Positions 8,117-15,750 of a DNA stretch of 32,274 nt are shown here, piece after piece. This DNA is from an uncultured Clostridia bacterium (GTDB taxonomy: Bacteria; Bacillota; Clostridia; Oscillospirales; Ruminococcaceae): positions 1 through 32,274 of the forward strand of contig CALGTU010000024.1 of assembly GCA_937901465.1 (NCBI GenBank), written 5' to 3'. A program made the translations under genes and the position numbers. Every line of letters begins with the position of its first letter. Position 1 is the stretch's first letter. The notes under the pieces were generated by a model. The model saw nothing but the letters and a program-made list of their open reading frames with translations. It was not told where the DNA came from and ran no database searches.

Positions 8117-8159
8117 GATACCGATGATGCAGGCATTGCCTGCATTGTCGGTATCTTTT
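8117..8159 (+). terminator. Terminator of the pyrE operon
   Basis: GATACCGA/TCGGTATC closes over an inner ATGCAGGC/GCCTGCAT stem with a three-base loop, followed by TTTT. It lies 13 bases after the stop at 8104. Confidence 0.9.
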
Positions 8160-8177
8160 ATGAACAGGAGTGATGAT

Positions 8178-8963
8178 ATGGATATAAAATACTGCGATAT
8201 AGGACTCAATCTTTTCTGCAAGCAGTTTCCCGATCCCGAAAAAATTATATCAGACGCTGAAAAAAACGGCGTTGTCTGCATACTTACAGGAACAAGCACA
8301 CGGGAAAATAAGGAAATTGCCGCATTTTCAAAGGGGCATAATGTTTTCGGGACTGCGGGAATACATCCTCATAATGCTGACTCGGCAAGAGAAGAGGATT
8401 ACCGCCTGATAGAACAGCTTGCACGAGACAATGAAAGGATAGTTGCAGTGGGGGAATGCGGTCTGGACTATGACCGTATGTTTTCAAAAAAGGAAAATCA
8501 GCTCAGATGCTTTGAACGTCAGATAGAGATAGCAGAAAAGCTGGATATGCCGCTGTTTCTTCATGAACGCAGTGCTTCGGAGGATTTTATAGAAGTGTTC
8601 GAGAAACACAGCGATATATGTAAAAAATCTGTGGTGCATTGCTTCACCGGAGATGAAGATACGCTGAAAAAATATCTTGAAATGGGCTTTAATATCGGTA
8701 TAACCGGCTGGATATGCGATGAACGCAGAGCGGCTGATCTTCGCCGTGCCGTGCGGCATATTCCTATTGACAGGGTGCTGCTTGAAACAGATGCACCCTA
8801 TCTGACTCCCCGAAATGTAAAGGGTCTTGACCGCACCAATGTGCCTGTGAATATAAAATACGTTGCCAAGGAGCTGGCAATGCGTATGGGCGTTCCCGAG
8901 AATGTTCTGACAGTCCGTGCATTGGAAAACACAAAGCGTATTTTCGGTCTGTCGGAGGTGTGA
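8178..8963 (+). CDS. TatD-type metal-dependent hydrolase (TatD branch)
   Basis: A 261-residue TIM-barrel hydrolase. It opens with DIGLN, the form typical of E. coli TatD rather than the DxHxH start of the YcfH branch. VAVGECGLDYDR carries the metal-binding Glu, PLFLHER and VVHCFTGDEDTL carry the metal-binding His residues, and LLETDAPYL carries the catalytic Asp. TatD enzymes act as DNA 3'-5' exonucleases or other phosphodiesterases in the cytoplasm. A longer frame opens at 8115 but inside the terminator hairpin; the ATG at 8178 has AGGAG seven bases upstream. The following hydrolase gene starts six bases after its stop, so both share a transcript. Confidence 0.9.
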   Translation: MDIKYCDIGLNLFCKQFPDPEKIISDAEKNGVVCILTGTSTRENKEIAAFSKGHNVFGTAGIHPHNADSAREEDYRLIEQLARDNERIVAVGECGLDYDRMFSKKENQLRCFERQIEIAEKLDMPLFLHERSASEDFIEVFEKHSDICKKSVVHCFTGDEDTLKKYLEMGFNIGITGWICDERRAADLRRAVRHIPIDRVLLETDAPYLTPRNVKGLDRTNVPVNIKYVAKELAMRMGVPENVLTVRALENTKRIFGLSEV

Positions 8964-8969
8964 TGATAT

Positions 8970-9779
8970 ATGCATACATTTAATGTTTCGCTTACGCCGC
9001 CTTACAATAAATTCGGACTTCCACATGAGGACTTGTCCCCGAAGCTTACCTGCATGATACATGACAGTCAGCCTGAGCGGAGATTTCCTGCTGTTATTGC
9101 TGTTCCGGGCGGAAGCTATGAGCATTGTTCAAAGCGTGAGGGCGAGCCTTGTGCGGCAAGATGGTATGCACAGGGCTATAACGGCTTCGTTCTTGAATAC
9201 AGCTGCGGACATATTTCATATCCGACTCAGCTTCTTGAACTGGCGGCAGCGGTAGAATATATCAGGGAAAATGCCGATGCCCTCTGCTGTGACGGCAGAA
9301 TTATCCTCTGCGGATTTTCGGCAGGCGGACATCTTGCGGCAAGCCTTGCAGTGCATCACGGGAAATTCAGCAAAGTTTTTTCAGAAAGCATACGTCCCGA
9401 TGGTGCGGTGCTTTGCTATCCTGTCATATCCTCGGGCGAGTACCGTCATCAGCTGTCATCTGATAATATTGCTCATGACGATGCTATACGCAGGGAAATA
9501 TCCCTTGAAAATCATGTTTCTGCCGATACCGTCCCTTGTTTTATATGGCACTGTGCAGATGATGATATTGTGCCTGCGGAAAACAGCCTTATGATGGCAT
9601 CCGCACTTTCAAGGTGCGGCATTCCTTATGAACTGCATATATTTCCGCAAGGCGGTCATGGTATTGCCATGTGCGATATAACAACGCTGAAGGATAACAA
9701 TATGCGGTATATAAATTCCACAGCCGCACAGTGGTTCGGTCTTGCACTGGACTGGGCGGAGAGACTTTTGGAAAGATAA
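8970..9779 (+). CDS. Alpha/beta hydrolase (esterase/BD-FAE-like)
   Basis: A 269-residue cytoplasmic hydrolase. AVIAVPGGSYEH forms the oxyanion-hole region, GFSAGGHLAAS the nucleophile elbow with the catalytic Ser, HCADDDIVPAENS the catalytic Asp loop, and GGHGI the catalytic His. The set and order match acetyl-xylan-esterase and bifunctional feruloyl/acetyl esterase-like enzymes that deacylate sugars or small esters. There is no signal peptide, so the substrate is inside the cell, perhaps acetylated oligosaccharides already imported; that is inference. It is transcribed with the TatD gene and ends at a strong terminator. Confidence 0.88.
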   Translation: MHTFNVSLTPPYNKFGLPHEDLSPKLTCMIHDSQPERRFPAVIAVPGGSYEHCSKREGEPCAARWYAQGYNGFVLEYSCGHISYPTQLLELAAAVEYIRENADALCCDGRIILCGFSAGGHLAASLAVHHGKFSKVFSESIRPDGAVLCYPVISSGEYRHQLSSDNIAHDDAIRREISLENHVSADTVPCFIWHCADDDIVPAENSLMMASALSRCGIPYELHIFPQGGHGIAMCDITTLKDNNMRYINSTAAQWFGLALDWAERLLER

Positions 9780-9782
9780 AAA

Positions 9783-9826
9783 AATGCTGATACGGCAGAT
9801 AACACTGCGGTATCAGCATTTTTTAC
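9783..9826. terminator. Bidirectional terminator
   Basis: AATGCTGATAC (9783-9793) pairs with GTATCAGCATT (9810-9820), and GCAG/CTGC extends the stem inside. T-rich runs flank both sides, serving the hydrolase gene and the convergent degV gene. Confidence 0.9.
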
Positions 9827-9884
9827 TAATCACAAAAATTTTGCATGATCCATATACGAAAACTTAGGACAAACAGACATATCA

Positions 9885-10775
9885 TCATTCAACGGGAAGT
9901 CTGTTTTTACCGATAAAAGCAACAACAACTGTATCTGCACCGGCATGAGCACCGATTACAGGACCTAACTTGAGATATCTGATACGTTTTACGTCAGGCA
10001 TGAGTTTGATAATGACACTGCCAAGATATTCAGCGTCCTCGGCAGAATCACTGTGAGAAATGAAAATTTCTTCATTCTCCTCGGGAAGATATGTTGCCTT
10101 CATATTTTCAGCCAGCATTTCAAGAGCCTTCTTTCTGCCCTTAGCCTTAGCATATGTACCCAGCTTTCCGTTGTCATCAACATAAAGCATAGGCTTTACA
10201 TGAAGGATACTTCCCATAATAGCAGACATTTTTGAAAGTCTGCCGCCTCTGTGAAGGTGATTGAGGTCATCAACGGTGAACAGATGTACAACATGACTTC
10301 TCATTCTTTCAGCATATTTAACAAGCTCGTCAATAGAAGCACCTGCATTACGCTTCTTTATACATAGATGGAGAAGCAGTCCCTGACCGCAGGTAGCAGA
10401 AAGTGAATCAACTACTTTAATACTCCATTCAGGATATTTCGACATAAGGTCTTCAGCAGCTATCTGAACATTCTGATAGGAAGAACTGAGCCCACCGGAG
10501 AAGGTGAGAAAGAATACATCTGTTCCTTCTTTAGCAAACTTTTCAAGAGCATTGGTTGCTTCTTCATATGTAAGAGGAGTGGTTTCGGGCATACTGCCTC
10601 GGCGCACTCTGTCGTAGAAGCTTTTGGTATCCATATCCTTGTTTGAGCACTGAATATAATTCTGGTGATCAATAGTGTAGTGAAGACCAATGACTTCAAC
10701 ATTGTTTACGGTGTAATAATGATTGTCCATATCGCAGGTTGAGTCTGTTAAAATAACATATTCACGATTTTCCAT
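9885..10775 (-). CDS. degV: DegV family fatty acid-binding protein
   Basis: A 296-residue cytoplasmic protein. YVILTDSTCDMD is the family's N-terminal strand and loop, FFLTFSGGLSSSYQN the lipid-carboxylate-binding loop, and SLSATCGQGLLLHL the second conserved block. DegV/FakB proteins bind a fatty acid so that FakA can phosphorylate it for phospholipid synthesis; no fakA lies nearby. I chose the ATG at 10773-10775 because GGAG lies nine bases upstream; a GTG two codons earlier is also possible. A promoter lies about 115 bases upstream. Glu and Leu codons resemble the first part of the window. Confidence 0.9.
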   Translation of the reverse strand: MENREYVILTDSTCDMDNHYYTVNNVEVIGLHYTIDHQNYIQCSNKDMDTKSFYDRVRRGSMPETTPLTYEEATNALEKFAKEGTDVFFLTFSGGLSSSYQNVQIAAEDLMSKYPEWSIKVVDSLSATCGQGLLLHLCIKKRNAGASIDELVKYAERMRSHVVHLFTVDDLNHLHRGGRLSKMSAIMGSILHVKPMLYVDDNGKLGTYAKAKGRKKALEMLAENMKATYLPEENEEIFISHSDSAEDAEYLGSVIIKLMPDVKRIRYLKLGPVIGAHAGADTVVVAFIGKNRLPVE

Positions 10776-10888
10776 ATGCACATTCTCCGTTTAATTTTAT
10801 TATGGTTCATTAAATAGCAAATGCTGTTACATAAGAATATAACAAAGGTATATGATAACAAGCATTGCGTATTCATTTTTATACATAT

Positions 10889-10917
10889 ATTATATCATGG
10901 TTTTTTTATAAAGTAAA
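10889..10917 (-). promoter_or_regulatory. Promoter of degV
   Basis: Minus-strand TTTACT, 17 bases, perfect TATAAT. It leaves a leader of about 110 bases with no clear structure. Confidence 0.6.
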
Positions 10918-11000
10918 CACCTTTTTTAATTTATCAAAAAATTCGTATAAATATACAAAAATTAAATTGTAACTTGTGCATATGAGGTAACAACGACTGT

Positions 11001-11028
11001 TTGACATTATTCTGCAAAAAAATATAAA
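11001..11028 (+). promoter_or_regulatory. Upstream promoter candidate for metG
   Basis: Perfect TTGACA, 16 bases, TATAAA. It may act with the nearer promoter at 11081-11109. Confidence 0.45.
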
Positions 11029-11080
11029 TATTGGTTTATAAAAGGTAAAAAGCTTTTTCTGTGAATTTTTCCAAAATGTA

Positions 11081-11109
11081 GTGACAAATCGGAAAAAATA
11101 GTTTATAAT
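11081..11109 (+). promoter_or_regulatory. Proximal promoter of metG
   Basis: GTGACA, 17 bases, perfect TATAAT, about 50 bases before the start codon. The RBS GGAGGT lies at 11147-11152. Confidence 0.65.
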
Positions 11110-11159
11110 AGTAAATAACAGGCTAACCCTGTAATGCAAAACATTCGGAGGTAAATATC

Positions 11160-13103
11160 ATGTCAAAGAAACCCTATTACATTACCACACCCATCTATTA
11201 TCCGTCGGGCAATCCCCATATCGGTCACTGCTACACTACTGTAGCCTGCGACTCCATCGCCCGTTACAGACGAATGCAGGGCTATGATGTGATGTTCCTT
11301 ACAGGTACTGACGAGCATGGTCAGAAGATCGAGAATAAGGCTAAGGAGCAGGGAGTTACTCCCAAGGAGTATGTTGATCCCATCGTTGAAAATTTCAAGA
11401 AGTTATGGGCAACCATGAATATCAGCTATGACAGATATATAAGAACAACCGATCCTTACCACATCGAAACCGTGCAGAAAATATTCAAGGCTCTTTATGA
11501 CAAAGGTTATATCTATAAAGGCAAGTACACAGGAAAATACTGTACTCCCTGTGAAAGCTTCTGGACAGAATCACAGCTTGTTGACGGCAAGTGCCCCGAT
11601 TGCGGACGTGAGGTTATTGAGGCTGACGAGGAAGCATATTTCCTCCGCCTTTCCGACTTTGCGGACAGAATTGAAAAGTTCCTTACCGAAACTGATTATC
11701 TTCAGCCCAAGACCCGTGTAAATGAAATGGTAAATAACTTTATAAAGCCGGGTCTTGAAGATCTCTGCGTTTCAAGAACGACCTTCACATGGGGCGTTCC
11801 TGTTGATTTTGATGAGGGCCACGTTGTATATGTATGGGTTGACGCTCTCTCAAACTATATCAGTGCTCTCGGCTACGAAAACGGTGAATACAGTGATTAT
11901 GACAAATACTGGCCTGCTGATATGCATATGACTGCAAAGGAAATCGTGCGTTTCCATTCTATTGTATGGCCTGCTATTCTTATGATGCTTGATCTGCCAC
12001 TTCCTAAACGTCTTTATGGTCACGGCTGGATCAATTTCAACGGTCAGAAAATGAGTAAATCTATCGGCAACGTTATCGACCCGTTTGTTCTTGCAGAACG
12101 TTATGGCGTTGACTCTGTACGTTATCAGATTCTTCGCGATATGCCCTATGGTTCAGATTGTAACTTCTCTAATGAAATAATGATCGGACGTATCAATACC
12201 GACCTTGCAAACGATCTCGGAAATCTTGTTTCAAGAACTGTTGCTATGGTTATCAAGTATTTCGACGGAACACTTCCTGCTGATAAGCAGTCAGACCCCA
12301 TTGATGATGAACTTATCTCAATGGCAAAATCACTCAGAGCTACTGTTGACGCGAACATCGATGAGGCACAGCTTTCCAGAGCATTAGAGGAAATTTTCAA
12401 GGTTATTTCACGTGCAAACAAGTATATCGACGAAACAGCTCCATGGGTGCTTGCGAAGAACGAGGATCAGAAACCAAGACTTGCTTGCGTTCTTTATAAT
12501 CTTCTTGAAACAATAAGAATATCAACATCACTTCTTTCAGCATTCATGCCTGTTACTATGCCGAAAGTATGGGAACAGATCGGTGCGTCAGCTGATATGG
12601 TTACTTATGATAATGCCGATAAATTTGGCGTGCTTCCTGCTGATGTTACTGTAAATAAGGGTGATGTTATCTTCCCCAGAATTGACGTTGAAAAGGAAAT
12701 TGACGAACTCAACGCACTTATTAAAGAATCAGCACCCAAGGAAGAAGACGAAGACAAGGCAAATCTTGTTCCTATCTCTGAAACTATTTCTATTGAAGAT
12801 TTCTGCAAGGTTGATATGAGAGTTGCAGAAGTTAAGGAATGTGAAAAGGTTCCTAAGGCTAAGAAACTTTTGAAGCTTCAGCTTGATGACGGATTTGGAA
12901 CACGTCAGGTTGTTTCGGGAATTGCTAAGTGGTATGAACCCGATGACCTTATCGGTAAAAAGGTTATCGTTGTTGCTAACCTTTCACCCGCAAAACTTTG
13001 TGGCGTTGAATCACAGGGTATGATTGTTGCGGCGGATATCGGTGAAGATGCAAGAGTTATCTTTGTTGATAAAGATATCCCCAACGGCTCAAAGCTCAGA
13101 TAA
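11160..13103 (+). CDS. metG: Methionyl-tRNA synthetase
   Basis: A 647-residue class I synthetase that charges tRNA-Met using ATP. HIGH is at residues 20-23, the zinc knuckle uses Cys128, 131, 145 and 148, and KMSKS is at 297-301. The anticodon-binding helical domain follows, and a C-terminal EMAP/Trbp111-type tRNA-binding domain begins near residue 540 (IEDFCKVDMRVAEVKECEKV). Length and order are normal for the dimeric Firmicutes form. Codon use shifts within the gene: GAG, CTG and GGC are common in the first third, while the last quarter uses GAA almost only. The protein itself reads through without a break, so if two sequences were joined here the join kept the frame. A tatD gene follows, as in many Firmicutes. 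Confidence 0.96.
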   Translation: MSKKPYYITTPIYYPSGNPHIGHCYTTVACDSIARYRRMQGYDVMFLTGTDEHGQKIENKAKEQGVTPKEYVDPIVENFKKLWATMNISYDRYIRTTDPYHIETVQKIFKALYDKGYIYKGKYTGKYCTPCESFWTESQLVDGKCPDCGREVIEADEEAYFLRLSDFADRIEKFLTETDYLQPKTRVNEMVNNFIKPGLEDLCVSRTTFTWGVPVDFDEGHVVYVWVDALSNYISALGYENGEYSDYDKYWPADMHMTAKEIVRFHSIVWPAILMMLDLPLPKRLYGHGWINFNGQKMSKSIGNVIDPFVLAERYGVDSVRYQILRDMPYGSDCNFSNEIMIGRINTDLANDLGNLVSRTVAMVIKYFDGTLPADKQSDPIDDELISMAKSLRATVDANIDEAQLSRALEEIFKVISRANKYIDETAPWVLAKNEDQKPRLACVLYNLLETIRISTSLLSAFMPVTMPKVWEQIGASADMVTYDNADKFGVLPADVTVNKGDVIFPRIDVEKEIDELNALIKESAPKEEDEDKANLVPISETISIEDFCKVDMRVAEVKECEKVPKAKKLLKLQLDDGFGTRQVVSGIAKWYEPDDLIGKKVIVVANLSPAKLCGVESQGMIVAADIGEDARVIFVDKDIPNGSKLR

Positions 13104-13112
13104 TATTCATAT

Positions 13113-13156
13113 ACAACAGGCGTAAGGCTGACCGCCTTACGCCTGTTGTTTTCTTT
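13113..13156 (+). terminator. Terminator after metG
   Basis: A perfect 16-base stem (13113-13128 with 13134-13149) with loop TGACC, followed by a T-rich run. It separates metG from tatD, although some read-through is likely because no clear promoter lies between them. Confidence 0.9.
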
Positions 13157-13172
13157 AAAAAGGAGAATTGAA

Positions 13173-13943
13173 ATGGCAGGAATATTTGATTCACACAGTC
13201 ATTACGACGATGATGCATTTGATGAAGACAGAGAAGAACTTTTAGGTGGACTTTTAAACGAAGGCGGAGTAGAAACCATAGTCCATGCCTGCGCTAAATT
13301 TGAAGATGCCTTATCGGGAGTTTTAATGTCTGAAAAATATGATTATATCTATTCTTCGGTAGGTGTTCATCCCGAAGAATGCGATAATCTTCCCAAAAAC
13401 TATATAAGTGTTTTAAAGGATATAGCAACTTCACACAAAAAGGTTGTTGCGATAGGTGAAATAGGTCTTGATTATCATTATGAAGGCTTTGACAGGGATT
13501 TTCAGATAAAGATTTTCAAAGAACAACTTTCTCTTGCGAAGGAACTTTCTCTTCCTGTTATAATCCATTCAAGAGATGCAACAGCCGATATGACAGAAAT
13601 TCTTTCAGGAGTAAAACCTAAAGGGGTTATGCATTGTTTTTCGGGTTCTGCCGAAACAGCGAAAGTTTATCTTTCATGGGGAATGTATCTTGGATTTACA
13701 GGTGTTGTAACTTTTAAAAACGCAAGAAAGGTTATCGAGGCTTTAGAAGTAACCCCGCTTGACAGAATTCTTATCGAAACAGATTGTCCATATATGGCAC
13801 CCGTTCCGTACAGAGGAAAAAGATGCGATAGCAGAATGCTTATTCATACTGCGGAAAAAATTGCCGAAGTAAAGGGAGTTAGGGCAGAAGAACTCATAAA
13901 AATAACAAACGAAAATGCAAAACGGCTTTTCGGAATAGAATAA
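13173..13943 (+). CDS. TatD family hydrolase (YcfH/YabD branch)
   Basis: A 256-residue TIM-barrel metal-dependent hydrolase. FDSHSHYDDDAFDEDR is the DxHxH metal motif and start typical of the YcfH/YabD branch, distinct from the TatD-branch protein at 8178-8963. VAIGEIGLDYHYE, PVIIHSRDA, GVMHCFSGSAET and LIETDCPYMAP supply the remaining ligands and the catalytic Asp. The family acts as DNase or phosphodiesterase, and the B. subtilis equivalent also lies beside the methionyl-tRNA synthetase gene. The ATG at 13173 has AGGAGA nine bases upstream; earlier in-frame starts fall inside the metG terminator. Confidence 0.93.
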   Translation: MAGIFDSHSHYDDDAFDEDREELLGGLLNEGGVETIVHACAKFEDALSGVLMSEKYDYIYSSVGVHPEECDNLPKNYISVLKDIATSHKKVVAIGEIGLDYHYEGFDRDFQIKIFKEQLSLAKELSLPVIIHSRDATADMTEILSGVKPKGVMHCFSGSAETAKVYLSWGMYLGFTGVVTFKNARKVIEALEVTPLDRILIETDCPYMAPVPYRGKRCDSRMLIHTAEKIAEVKGVRAEELIKITNENAKRLFGIE

Positions 13944-13952
13944 TATGAATAT

Positions 13953-13999
13953 AAGACCTCCTTGTCCGCATATAGTGGATTAAAAAGGAGGTCTTTTTT
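13953..13999 (+). terminator. Hairpin that ends tatD and contains the yabP RBS
   Basis: AAGACCTCCTT (13953-13963) pairs perfectly with AAGGAGGTCTT (13985-13995), with an inner TCCGC/GTGGA stem, followed by a T run. The descending arm contains AAGGAGG, the yabP ribosome binding site eight bases before its ATG, so one element may end transcription and mask the site. Confidence 0.8.
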
Positions 14000-14269
14000 A
14001 TGGCAGAACAGAAAATACACAATCTTATTCTTGAAAGCAGGGGGAAACTTACTATATCGGGTGTTACCGATGTTGACAGTTTTGATGAAAAGCAGGTTAT
14101 CCTCTATACAAATATGGGGGAACTTACTATCACAGGCAAGGATCTACATGTTAACGAAATGAGTGTAGGAAGCGGAGAAATGATGATAGAGGGCGATATA
14201 TGGTCGTTATGTTATGGTGATAAGGACAGACGCGGAACCCTTTCGTTTTTCGGGAAACTTTTCAGATAG
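14000..14269 (+). CDS. yabP: Sporulation protein YabP
   Basis: An 89-residue member of the YabP/YqfC family. HNLILESRGKLTISGVTDVD and TNMGELTITGKDLHVNEM are the typical beta-rich repeats. YabP is made in the mother cell under sigma-E and is needed for normal spore cortex formation, together with YabQ, which follows at once. The pair marks the organism as a spore former or the descendant of one. I saw no clear sigma-E promoter in the 56 bases before it; its RBS is buried in the hairpin described at 13953-13999. Confidence 0.93.
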   Translation: MAEQKIHNLILESRGKLTISGVTDVDSFDEKQVILYTNMGELTITGKDLHVNEMSVGSGEMMIEGDIWSLCYGDKDRRGTLSFFGKLFR

Positions 14270-14282
14270 GAGTTTTTTTCTT

Positions 14283-14735
14283 TTGCTTGATAACTTTTTT
14301 TCTCTTTCAGATGAATGCTTGATTTTTTTATATTCCGTTATTTTAGGAGTAGCCCTCGGAGTTGTTTTTGATATTTTCAGAGTTATAAGAGCAGTTATTT
14401 TGCATAACAGTTTTTTTGTCGCGTTTGAAGATATTCTTTTTATGCTTGTCTGGACATTTTCGCTTGTTATATTTTCGGTTGAACTTTCGGGCGGAATAAT
14501 AAGATTTTTCTGCTTTATCGGAACGTTTTTAGGGTTTATAATCTATTTTTTCAGTATAGGGAAGATAGTGATTACTTTCATAAGAAGTATAAGTTCTTTT
14601 GTAAGGCGGTGTTTAAGTAGTGTTTTCGGCAGGATTTTCGCTTTTTTAAAGACTTATTTTGTATCAGTTTGTCAAAAGGTAAAATACTTTTTTGTTAATA
14701 ACTACACAAAATTGAGAAAAAGCAAAAAAATGTAA
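14283..14735 (+). CDS. yabQ: Spore cortex biosynthesis membrane protein YabQ
   Basis: About 150 residues with several hydrophobic segments (SVILGVALGVVFDIFRVIRA, VAFEDILFMLVWTFSLVIFS, IIRFFCFIGTFLGFIIYFF) and a basic tail ending KLRKSKKM. The GVVFDIFRV block and position after yabP identify YabQ, a mother-cell membrane protein needed for cortex assembly. I chose the TTG at 14283-14285: AGGAG at 14268-14272 overlaps the yabP stop and lies ten bases upstream, while earlier in-frame starts would overlap yabP by more than 50 bases. The gene is very T-rich. Confidence 0.88.
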   Translation: MLDNFFSLSDECLIFLYSVILGVALGVVFDIFRVIRAVILHNSFFVAFEDILFMLVWTFSLVIFSVELSGGIIRFFCFIGTFLGFIIYFFSIGKIVITFIRSISSFVRRCLSSVFGRIFAFLKTYFVSVCQKVKYFFVNNYTKLRKSKKM

Positions 14736-14743
14736 AAAATCTC

Positions 14744-14773
14744 TTGAAAATATGTTAAGGAATGGTGTATAAT
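14744..14773 (+). promoter_or_regulatory. Promoter of divIC
   Basis: TTGAAA, 18 bases, perfect TATAAT. It separates vegetative divIC and yabR expression from the sporulation genes upstream. Confidence 0.65.
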
Positions 14774-14783
14774 AAACTCGTAC

Positions 14784-14819
14784 ATTTCCGCACTCAAGGA
14801 AGTTTTTGCGGGAATTTTT
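14784..14819 (+). promoter_or_regulatory. Terminator-like hairpin in the divIC leader
   Basis: ATTTCCGC (14784-14791) pairs with GCGGGAAT (14808-14815) with one wobble, followed by TTTT. It sits only ten bases after the -10 box, so it may reduce transcription of divIC or act as an attenuator. Confidence 0.4.
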
Positions 14820-14864
14820 CATTAGCGTCAGCAAGAAGTTGTCGTCTGGAAAGGTGGGAGTTGC

Positions 14865-15167
14865 TTGAAAAAGAATACGGAAAAGAAAAAGCCTATGGCA
14901 CTTGGCGGATTCATTAAAATCGCATTTGCGGCTTTTGTTATTTATGCCGTTGTGAATATTGTTTCAGTTCAGGTAACACTTGCCGATAAACGCGAACAAC
15001 TTTCCGCTTTAGAAGCAAAAAAAGCTCAGATAGAACTTCAGAACGAAGAATATGAGCGTCTTCTTTCCATCGAAAACGAAAGTGATTATATGGAACAGTA
15101 TGCTATTGAAGAACTCGATTATGCTTATCCGAATGAGATAAGATTCTATGATACATCGAGGGGCTAA
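14865..15167 (+). CDS. divIC: Septum formation initiator protein (DivIC/FtsB)
   Basis: A 100-residue single-span protein. After a basic start (KKNTEKKKP) there is one membrane segment (FIKIAFAAFVIYAVVNIVSV) and then a coiled coil rich in Glu, Lys and Leu (LADKREQLSALEAKKAQIEL), the standard build of FtsB/DivIC. It joins FtsL and DivIB/FtsQ in the divisome. The genes yabP, yabQ, divIC and yabR stand in the same order in B. subtilis, which supports the call. The start is TTG at 14865-14867, preceded by AAGGTGGGAG. Confidence 0.9.
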   Translation: MKKNTEKKKPMALGGFIKIAFAAFVIYAVVNIVSVQVTLADKREQLSALEAKKAQIELQNEEYERLLSIENESDYMEQYAIEELDYAYPNEIRFYDTSRG

Positions 15168-15191
15168 AATTTTAAGGGGAATTATTTATTT

Positions 15192-15695
15192 ATGCAGGTT
15201 GAAATCGGCAAAATCTATGAAGGTAAAGTTACAGGAATAACAAAGTTCGGTGCGTTCGTTGAAATAGAACCGGGCGTTACAGGAATGGTACATATTTCAG
15301 AAGTAGCCAACACCTATGTTAACGAAATTAAAGACCATGTTACCGAGGGACAGGTTGTTAAAGTAAAAGTAATATCTATAGGCGATGATAATAAAATCAG
15401 CCTTTCGATAAAGAAAGCTCTTCCTCCCGTTCAGAAACCACAGCAGGGCGGAAACAGACAGAATAAAGAAGGTGGATTTGCACCAAGAAAGCCAAAGCCT
15501 GCTGCCAAACAGCAGAATGGCGGTGACAAAAACCGCATCCCTGAAATATGGGAACCTAAAAAGCCTGTTACTGCGGCTGAACAGTCTTTTGAAGATATGC
15601 TTAACAAATTCAAGCAGAACAGTGAAGAAAAGCAGTGTGACCTTAAGCGTAGTATCGATGGAAAGAGAAAATCGGGCAGGAGAGGTTCAAAGTAA
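15192..15695 (+). CDS. yabR: S1 domain RNA-binding protein (YabR-like)
   Basis: A 167-residue protein. Residues 1-75 form an S1 domain: GKIYEGKVTGITKFGAFVEI, then GMVHISEVANTYV and VKVKVISIGDDNKISLSIK, close to the polynucleotide phosphorylase type. The rest is low-complexity, rich in Gln, Lys, Pro and Gly, and ends in the basic stretch KRSIDGKRKSGRRGSK, which should also bind RNA. YabR-like (general stress protein 13) proteins associate with ribosomes or RNA. It lies 24 bases after divIC and ends at a terminator. Confidence 0.9.
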   Translation: MQVEIGKIYEGKVTGITKFGAFVEIEPGVTGMVHISEVANTYVNEIKDHVTEGQVVKVKVISIGDDNKISLSIKKALPPVQKPQQGGNRQNKEGGFAPRKPKPAAKQQNGGDKNRIPEIWEPKKPVTAAEQSFEDMLNKFKQNSEEKQCDLKRSIDGKRKSGRRGSK

Positions 15696-15706
15696 AAAAC
15701 AACTAC

Positions 15707-15738
15707 AATCGGGTTTCATCTTGAAATCCGATTTTTTT
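15707..15738 (+). terminator. Terminator after yabR
   Basis: AATCGGGTTTC (15707-15717) pairs with GAAATCCGATT (15723-15733) with one wobble, loop of five, then a T run. The RBS GGAGG of the next gene follows directly. Confidence 0.88.
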
Positions 15739-15750
15739 ATGGAGGATAAA

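Larger units (their letters stand above)
10776..11159. other. Gene-free stretch between degV and metG
   Basis: 384 very AT-rich bases holding divergent promoters for degV and metG. I looked for a T-box leader before metG and saw no AGGGTGGNACCGCG-like motif. No tRNA or convincing small gene is present; the one longer open frame here is Phe/Tyr-rich and overlaps both metG promoter candidates. Confidence 0.7.

Noticed and set aside
8115..8177. N-terminal extension of the first TatD protein
   Set aside because: It lies inside the terminator of the pyrE operon; the RBS and family start fit 8178.
10906..11139. 77-codon minus-strand open frame upstream of metG
   Set aside because: Rich in Phe, Tyr and Ile as expected from AT-rich noncoding DNA, has no RBS, and overlaps both metG promoter candidates.
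10776..11159. T-box leader before metG
   Set aside because: No T-box core sequence or specifier-like stem was found.
15472..15750. Long N-terminal extension of the amidohydrolase overlapping yabR
   Set aside because: It crosses yabR in another frame and a terminator; the RBS and family start fit 15751.
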